A stretch of DNA of 41,162 nt from assembly GCA_014238335.1 (NCBI GenBank), contig JABABI010000063.1:1-41162 (forward strand), given 5' to 3'. Made by a program: the position numbers and the translations under genes. This DNA comes from Fuerstiella sp. Lineage in GTDB: Bacteria; Planctomycetota; Planctomycetia; Planctomycetales; Planctomycetaceae. Below the pieces are notes generated by a model that was not told the DNA's origin, did not search any database, and saw only the letters and a program-made list of their open reading frames with translations. This document shows, one piece after another, positions 36,104-41,162 of the stretch (the stretch's first letter is position 1; the number at the start of each line of letters is the position of its first letter).

Positions 36104-37437
36104 ATGTGGTTGTGCTGGGAGCCGGTACGGTCGGCCGCACAGTGGCCGAATTGCTCTGCAACAGCGGCGTCAATGTCTGCGTGATGGACGAACAGGCATC
36201 TGTCCTGCGCCGAGTGGAAGAACAACTGGACGTCCAGACGGTTTGCGGATCGGCCTTCGACGTCGCGAAGCTTTTTCAGGCCGGGATCCAGGTGGCTGAC
36301 CTGTGTCTGGCTGTAACCAGTCGCGACGAAGTGAATCTGGTTAGCGCCAGCATCGCCCGGGAAATGGGGGCGTCCCGCAGCGTGGCGCGAGTCTTCAATC
36401 CAATCTTTCGTGACAACAGCACGTTCGACTATCAGCGACACTTCAACGTCGATCGTCTGATCAGCCTTGAGCATCTGACAGCACTGGAACTGGCCAGGCA
36501 CATCCGCAGTTCATCTGAACTGGCTGTTGAAAATTTCATTCGCGGTGGGGTTGAGGTCCACGGTATTCACGTGGGACCGAAGGCTCGCGCGATCGGCATT
36601 CCATTGAGTCAGCTGAAACTGCCCATTACGGTGCGCATGGGGCTGATCAGCGGCAACGGACGGTCCATTATTCCCGGTGCGGATGATGCAGTGCAGGGGG
36701 GGGATCACGTCACGCTGATCGGTGCTCAGCGTGAACTGGAGAAGGTTGCTGGACAATTCGCTGACCGATCGGGCGAACGTCAACGGGTCGTGATCGCCGG
36801 TGGCGGCGAAATCGGTCTGAACCTTGCACGCCTGCTGGAACGTACTCGGTGTCGCGTCACTGTGTTGGAAAGTGACGTCGATCGATGTGACTTCATTGCC
36901 GAACGGTTGCCAAATTGTTCAGTGCTGCATGCTGACGTGAAGAGCAGAGCAGATCTGGAAGAAGCACGGGTTGGGAAAAGCGATGTTTTTGTGGCCTGCA
37001 CCGGTCGCGATGAAGAGAATATTGTGTGTGGTGTGGAAGCCAAGGAACTTGGCTGTCGGCGTCTGCTGACCATCGTTCGCAGCCCCGACTACGCCAATGT
37101 TCTGGAACGTCTTGGTATTGATGTGGCAGTCAGTCCCCGAGAGGCGATGGCCAGACAGATTGTGGGGCTGGTCGCTAAAGGGCCGGTTCTGGAACGATCT
37201 CCCATTGCTGGTGGATTTGCCGAGGTCTGGGAAGTGGAAGTGCGAAAGGGCGTCCCGGCAACCAGGTCGACGTTACGCGAACTGCAGTTGCCAAACTGCC
37301 TGGTGGCGGCGATTGAGCGAAAAGAATACGTATCAGTCCCTCATGCCGATGACCAGCTGCAGACGGGGGATACCGTGGTACTGATGGTTCCCAGGAGCTC
37401 TGAACAGGAGGTCCAGCGGCTCTTTGCTGTCGATTGA
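36100..37437 (+). CDS. trkA: Trk potassium-uptake regulator TrkA
   Basis: A 445-residue cytoplasmic protein with the duplicated TrkA layout: RCK_N - RCK_C - RCK_N - RCK_C. The first nucleotide-binding loop is VVVLGAGTVGRTVAELL with the acidic strand end VCVMDEQ; the second is VVIAGGGEIGLNLARLLE with VTVLESD. Each half ends in an RCK_C domain (GGVEVHGIHVGPKARAIGIP; VWEVEVRKGVPATRSTLREL). TrkA gates the TrkH/KtrB potassium channel in response to NAD(H) or nucleotides; no channel gene is in the window. Translation should be coupled to hemB through the ATGA overlap. A G8 run is present at 36696-36703. Confidence 0.94.
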   Translation: MNVVVLGAGTVGRTVAELLCNSGVNVCVMDEQASVLRRVEEQLDVQTVCGSAFDVAKLFQAGIQVADLCLAVTSRDEVNLVSASIAREMGASRSVARVFNPIFRDNSTFDYQRHFNVDRLISLEHLTALELARHIRSSSELAVENFIRGGVEVHGIHVGPKARAIGIPLSQLKLPITVRMGLISGNGRSIIPGADDAVQGGDHVTLIGAQRELEKVAGQFADRSGERQRVVIAGGGEIGLNLARLLERTRCRVTVLESDVDRCDFIAERLPNCSVLHADVKSRADLEEARVGKSDVFVACTGRDEENIVCGVEAKELGCRRLLTIVRSPDYANVLERLGIDVAVSPREAMARQIVGLVAKGPVLERSPIAGGFAEVWEVEVRKGVPATRSTLRELQLPNCLVAAIERKEYVSVPHADDQLQTGDTVVLMVPRSSEQEVQRLFAVD

Positions 37438-37712
37438 GGCAGCCCGACGCTGGCGAACGTGGCGTGGCTGGTCTGTCGGGGGTCGAGCCCGGCAGTCCTT
37501 CGTACGGCACTGTACCTGCAACGATCGACGAACCTTTGCTTTTTGTTAGACTTTTTCCGTCTTACGGAAGGCCATCGCCGCAGTAAGATTCAGAGAAACG
37601 ATTTCCTGCAGAAGCCGGGATCTTTGAAAATCGTGCAACGGCCGGGTTTCGGGAGCCCGTTCAATCAGCACGAACTGCTGTGAAGTACAGAGCTGTAGAA
37701 GGGTCAGGCGTC

Positions 37713-38129
37713 ATGCCAAAAAAATGGTTCCATCGTCGCGACGATGCCGGCAGCATGCTGGCAACCGTCATTGTCGTTGGTCTGGGCGCCGGACTCACCT
37801 CTTTTCTGGTTCTGGCTGGTACGTCGAGTGACTACGACTGGATCGTGCTTGTCGTGTTTGTCATAGCGCTGGTGATGCTTGGCGCAGTAACATTGTATCG
37901 GTACTACCGAAACGAGGATCCGAGTCTGGGATTCTGGAACGCTGTGGCGCGCAATCACCGCGAGGAAGGCCTGGCCGCGCAGTATCATCCGCGAAAAGTT
38001 GAGAATGTTCCGGAAAAGCTGTCGGAGGATCCCAATAAACCCATTACAGCGGACGAAGTGCACGAAATCCACGTAACCAGTTCGAACACGTGGGTGCCAT
38101 CCCGCGGAGGCAAGGGTTCGGATCCCTGA
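37713..38129 (+). CDS. Small two-helix membrane protein, unknown function
   Basis: A 138-residue protein I do not recognise. A basic start (PKKWFHRRDD) precedes two membrane helices (ATVIVVGLGAGLTSFLVLAG and WIVLVVFVIALVMLGAVTLY), then a hydrophilic tail of about 70 residues with Glu, Lys, Pro and Asn, presumably cytoplasmic. The start at 37713 (ATG) is preferred; a GTG at 37680 would add 11 residues. No ribosome-binding site decides between them. It follows trkA by 275 bases and precedes the sulfatase by 154 bases. Codon use looks like the neighbours, so it is probably a real gene. Confidence 0.65.
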   Translation: MPKKWFHRRDDAGSMLATVIVVGLGAGLTSFLVLAGTSSDYDWIVLVVFVIALVMLGAVTLYRYYRNEDPSLGFWNAVARNHREEGLAAQYHPRKVENVPEKLSEDPNKPITADEVHEIHVTSSNTWVPSRGGKGSDP

Positions 38130-38283
38130 CATCGCGATACTTCAACGCCAACCGTCCGCGGTGCCTTCGGGCGAAACTGCTGCCACTGACAGACAGCAGC
38201 CTTGCAACCGGTTGCGGCATCTTTGAAGATGCTGTCCGGCCTCACCGACTTCAATTACTCACCAGCGAAATCAAAAGCAAGAA

Positions 38284-39717
38284 ATGTCAGACGACCGTCC
38301 GAATATCATCTTTATCATCACCGATCAGCAGCGTTTCGACACGATTCGCGAACTGGGTTTTGACTATATGGACACGCCCAGCCTGGATCGCCTTGTGCGC
38401 GAAGGGACGACGTTTACGAACTGCCATATTTCTGCTCCCAGTTGTGCGCCATCGCGAGCCAGTCTGTTCACCGGCTATTACCCGCACACCACAGGCATCC
38501 TGAAAAACGCCGACCCCTGGCGGCACGGCTGGATCGAATCTCTGGCTGACAGTGGTTATCGCTGTGTCAACATCGGCAAGATGCACACGTATCCCTACCA
38601 CACGCCGATGGGGTTTCACGAACGGTACGTGGTGGAAAACAAGGACCGGTACCTGGAAGAACGTTACTACTTTGACGAATGGGACAAGGCGCTGCACGCT
38701 CGCGGACAGATCAAACAACAGCGCGAACTGTATCGGCGGCGTGAAGACTATAAAGACTGTCTGGGTGCGTTCCTTTGGGAACAGGACGCCGATATGCAGT
38801 CGGACAACTTTGTGGGAGACATGGCGACATGGTGGATTGACACAAAGCCCAAACCGGAACAGCCCCTGTTTCTGCAAATCGGGTTTCCGGGACCTCATCC
38901 GCCGTACGACCCCACGCCGGAAGAGGCAGAGAAGTACATGAGCAAAGATCTGCCGCTCATGGAAGTCACCGATGAGGAGAAAGAGAATCAGCCTCGAGCA
39001 TTCAAGGTTCTCCGTCAACATAACTTCGACATCGACCACGACAGCGTCGTGCACAAGGATGAACCGACCCACGAAGAACGGCACCGGCAGCGAGCGTACT
39101 ATCTGGCCAATGTGACGATGATCGATACCAAGGTCGGTGAAATTCTGGAGTCGCTCGAGAAGAAGGGCTACCTGGAAAACAGCGTCGTGATTTTCACCAG
39201 TGATCACGGAGACTGCCTGACCGATCACGGTCACAGTCAGAAGTGGACGATGTATGACATCATCACGAAGATGCCGTTAATTGTTTGGTCTCCGGGACGC
39301 TTCGAGGCGAACAAACGCATTGATGGTCTCTGCCAGCAGATGGACATTGGTCCCGCGATTCTGGATCTTGCCGAAGTGGAGGTACCTGAGACCATGGAGG
39401 CAAAGTCACTGCTGCCTGCTCTGGAAGGAAAAGACTGGGAGCCTCGTGACTACGTGTACGCAGAACACGGCAAGGACGGAATTCTGGATGGCACAGACTT
39501 TATGACAATGGTACGTGACAACGAATGGAAGCTGGTTCATTTCATTGATGAAGACGAAGGTCAGCTGTTCGATTTGGTCAATGACCCCGACGAAGTAAAA
39601 AACCTGTGGAGCAGTCCCGATCATGCCGACACGAAACAGGAAATGCTGACGGAGCTTCGCGAATGGCGCATGCGCAGCCTGGTGCACACAGCTCCCTGGG
39701 CCGGAAGCTTCCGCTAA
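38284..39717 (+). CDS. Sulfatase (type I, formylglycine-dependent), no signal peptide
   Basis: A 477-residue sulfatase of the alkaline-phosphatase superfamily. The formylglycine site is Cys54 in SCAPSRASLFTGYYP (C-x-P-S-R), so maturation by a formylglycine-generating enzyme is needed. Metal-site marks are IIFIITDQQR near the start and IFTSDHGDCLTDHG in the second half; NIGKMHTYPYHTPMGF carries the active-site Lys-His pair. It falls in the broad choline-sulfatase / N-sulfoglucosamine-sulfohydrolase-like group; the substrate cannot be named. The protein begins MSDDRPNIIFIIT with no signal sequence, so it is predicted cytoplasmic, unlike most planctomycete sulfatases. ATG at 38284. No sulfatase-maturing enzyme gene is in the window. 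Confidence 0.93.
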   Translation: MSDDRPNIIFIITDQQRFDTIRELGFDYMDTPSLDRLVREGTTFTNCHISAPSCAPSRASLFTGYYPHTTGILKNADPWRHGWIESLADSGYRCVNIGKMHTYPYHTPMGFHERYVVENKDRYLEERYYFDEWDKALHARGQIKQQRELYRRREDYKDCLGAFLWEQDADMQSDNFVGDMATWWIDTKPKPEQPLFLQIGFPGPHPPYDPTPEEAEKYMSKDLPLMEVTDEEKENQPRAFKVLRQHNFDIDHDSVVHKDEPTHEERHRQRAYYLANVTMIDTKVGEILESLEKKGYLENSVVIFTSDHGDCLTDHGHSQKWTMYDIITKMPLIVWSPGRFEANKRIDGLCQQMDIGPAILDLAEVEVPETMEAKSLLPALEGKDWEPRDYVYAEHGKDGILDGTDFMTMVRDNEWKLVHFIDEDEGQLFDLVNDPDEVKNLWSSPDHADTKQEMLTELREWRMRSLVHTAPWAGSFR

Positions 39718-39771
39718 ATTGCCCTGACCGCTTCGGCCGACACATGCCTGATGTGAGGTTTCCTCGTACAC

Positions 39772-40704
39772 ATGACCTCTCTGATCGAACTGCGAAACCT
39801 GACTAAGGACTACGGATCCTTTCGGGCACTTGACCAAGTTAGTCTGGTCGTGAACAACGGAATCACCGGGCTGCTCGGTCCAAACGGTGCCGGGAAAAGC
39901 TCGCTGATCAAGGTGCTGCTGGGGCTTGTCAGAGTCACATCGGGGGAAGGTCAGGTCCTTGGGTACAACGTTAGGACCGAGTCGGCCGCCATTCGAGCCA
40001 AAGTCGGCTACATGCCGGAGGACGACTGTTACATGCATGGACTGTCCGGAATTGAATCCGTTCAGGTGGCGGCCCGTCTGTCCTGCCTGCCCAAAACCGA
40101 AGCATTGCGGCGAGGACATGAGATCCTGGACTTTTGCGGCATGGAACAGGAGCGGTATCGAAACGTCGAAACCTATTCGACAGGCATGCGACAAAAACTC
40201 CGTTTCGCGATGGCGATTGTACACGATCCGGAGCTGTTGATTCTGGATGAACCAACGTCCGGGCTGGATCCCGAAGAACGCGAAGCCATGCTGAACCGAA
40301 TCAGCATTCTGTCAAAGAAATTCGACAAGTCCGTGATCCTGTGTACCCATATACTGCCTGATGTGAAGGTTGTGTGTGATGCGGTGACGATTCTTGCGGC
40401 TGGGCAGGTTCGACTTTCGGCTCCTTTGAATGAGCTGTTGCAGTCACCCAGGCCGGCGGTCAATGTTGAACTTACCGGCGATGCGCAGGCGTTGTTGGAA
40501 GCATTGCAATTGCGAGGATTGCGTGCTGACCTGCAGCTGGATGGCACTCTGCAGATTGCCGGTGAGGTCGCCGACGTGACCGAACATCTCTGGAAATCCG
40601 TCGACGACTGCGGAGTCGCTGTTCAGAACATGACCCCGTCTCAATCCTCGCTGGAGGAAGTCTTTCTGAGATCGGTACGGGAGAATCACGATGCCGATTC
40701 ATAA
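39772..40704 (+). CDS. ABC transporter ATP-binding protein
   Basis: A 310-residue ABC ATPase of the type that pairs with ABC-2 permeases. Walker A is GLLGPNGAGKSSLIK, the signature motif YSTGMRQKLRFAMAI, Walker B LLILDEPTSGLDPEE and the switch His CTHILPD. A C-terminal region of about 85 residues (from VNVELTGDAQALLE) is typical of this group and ends in SQSSLEEVFLRSV. The start ATG at 39772 follows the sulfatase stop by 54 bases. The gene overlaps the next by 14 bases, so the two products are translationally coupled and should form one transporter. Substrate unknown. Confidence 0.93.
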   Translation: MTSLIELRNLTKDYGSFRALDQVSLVVNNGITGLLGPNGAGKSSLIKVLLGLVRVTSGEGQVLGYNVRTESAAIRAKVGYMPEDDCYMHGLSGIESVQVAARLSCLPKTEALRRGHEILDFCGMEQERYRNVETYSTGMRQKLRFAMAIVHDPELLILDEPTSGLDPEEREAMLNRISILSKKFDKSVILCTHILPDVKVVCDAVTILAAGQVRLSAPLNELLQSPRPAVNVELTGDAQALLEALQLRGLRADLQLDGTLQIAGEVADVTEHLWKSVDDCGVAVQNMTPSQSSLEEVFLRSVRENHDADS

Positions 40705-41162
40705 CCTGGGATATCGGGAATGGGAGGGCGTTCGCGAAACGGGCAGCAGTCGCTGGACTGTTGTGGCCGGCGTCGGCATTCGCCGGGCATGGCAGAGCGC
40801 CTGGCTTCGCAGAATCGCCTTTGTCGTCTGGGGACCTCCGTTAGCATACGGAGTGCTGATCTTTCTGTTTGAGCAGGTCCTGACCAATAACATTCAGGGA
40901 AGCGGAGACGGCATGCGCGGACTGCTGAGTTTGCTGCTTCCCGCAGAAATGCTGCCGGTCGTGCAGGTGACGCTCGACGGGCTTGATGGTGCCGATCGCA
41001 CACAGATGCTGGCCGCAGCCCGTCCCCTGCTCTGGAAGTCGGTCATGCTGCAACTTCAGAGATCTCAGACGATTTGCATGGTTATCGTTGTCGGTCTGCT
41101 TGCGCCGTCTTTGATTTCACAGGACGTCCGGGCTCGGGCATTCTTATTGTATTTTTCCCGGC
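40691..41162 (+). CDS. ABC-2-type permease, 5' part (runs off right edge)
   Basis: From the ATG at 40691 a frame stays open for 157 codons to the window end. It starts MPIHNLGYREWEGVRE, followed by a basic segment and a first membrane helix (IAFVVWGPPLAYGVLIFLF), then a loop and a second helix (TICMVIVVGLLAPSLIS). This fits the permease partner of the preceding ATPase in planctomycete ABC pairs. The end is missing, so the number of helices and the family cannot be confirmed. Confidence 0.8.
   Translation, partial: MPIHNLGYREWEGVRETGSSRWTVVAGVGIRRAWQSAWLRRIAFVVWGPPLAYGVLIFLFEQVLTNNIQGSGDGMRGLLSLLLPAEMLPVVQVTLDGLDGADRTQMLAAARPLLWKSVMLQLQRSQTICMVIVVGLLAPSLISQDVRARAFLLYFSR

Noticed and set aside
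36696..36703. G8 run in trkA as a phase-variable tract
   Set aside because: The reading frame is intact and encodes conserved RCK_C sequence on both sides; eight G alone is weak evidence.
38287..39234. Long antisense frame (315 codons) opposite the sulfatase
   Set aside because: The sense strand encodes a clear sulfatase with all its motifs; the antisense product has no recognisable motif and arises from codon bias.
39406..40224. Antisense frame of 272 codons across the sulfatase 3' end and the ABC ATPase
   Set aside because: It runs opposite two well-supported genes and resembles no protein family.

Overview
The window looks like a chromosomal stretch from a planctomycete (order Planctomycetales or close by). 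The evidence is the gene families: two DUF1501 proteins, a DUF1549/DUF1553 protein paired with one of them, a GAF-HlyD membrane protein, an MJ0042-type zinc-ribbon membrane protein, a secreted PQQ-propeller protein, a sulfatase, and the planctomycete style of ABC ATPase/permease pair. Genus cannot be fixed from sequence alone. Base composition is moderately GC-rich and even throughout. I saw no tRNA, rRNA, insertion sequence, phage gene or CRISPR array, and most genes are housekeeping or lineage-typical rather than recently transferred.

Layout, left to right. 1-3000 (minus): 5' part of trhO (tRNA wobble-uridine hydroxylation) and an MMPL/RND membrane transporter. 3368-6804 (plus): Tad/Flp pilus motor genes cpaF, tadB and tadC; tadC carries an apparent one-base frameshift. 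6911-11554 (minus): DUF1501 protein, secreted thioredoxin-fold protein, and a TolC-like outer-membrane lipoprotein with a long proline-rich tail. 11957-13669 (plus): membrane-anchored PQQ propeller, convergent with and overlapping lnt (13658-15415, minus). 15826-18638 (plus): M42 aminopeptidase and an amidase in a tight pair. 18839-25867 (minus): HDOD protein, argB, csrA, an SMP-30/esterase fusion, an EamA-type transporter and dapA. 26163-29251 (plus): DUF1549/DUF1553 gene and a second DUF1501 gene, separated by a nested palindrome. 29699-41162 (plus): GAF-GAF-HlyD protein, ispD, MJ0042 zinc-ribbon protein, hemB overlapping trkA, a small two-helix membrane protein, a sulfatase, and an ABC ATPase overlapping a permease that runs off the end.

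How they work together: argB and dapA serve arginine and lysine/peptidoglycan precursor synthesis; ispD feeds isoprenoids and hemB tetrapyrroles; lnt completes lipoprotein acylation, which the TolC-like lipoprotein would need. The cpaF-tadB-tadC trio is the cytoplasmic and inner-membrane motor of a Tad pilus whose other parts are not in the window. No complete new multi-gene system is obvious. The most unusual items are the orphan GAF-GAF-HlyD protein, the SMP-30/esterase fusion, the frameshifted tadC, the four GGA motifs at the csrA start (probable autoregulation), the C11 tract inside the zinc-ribbon gene, and the nested palindrome before the second DUF1501 gene.
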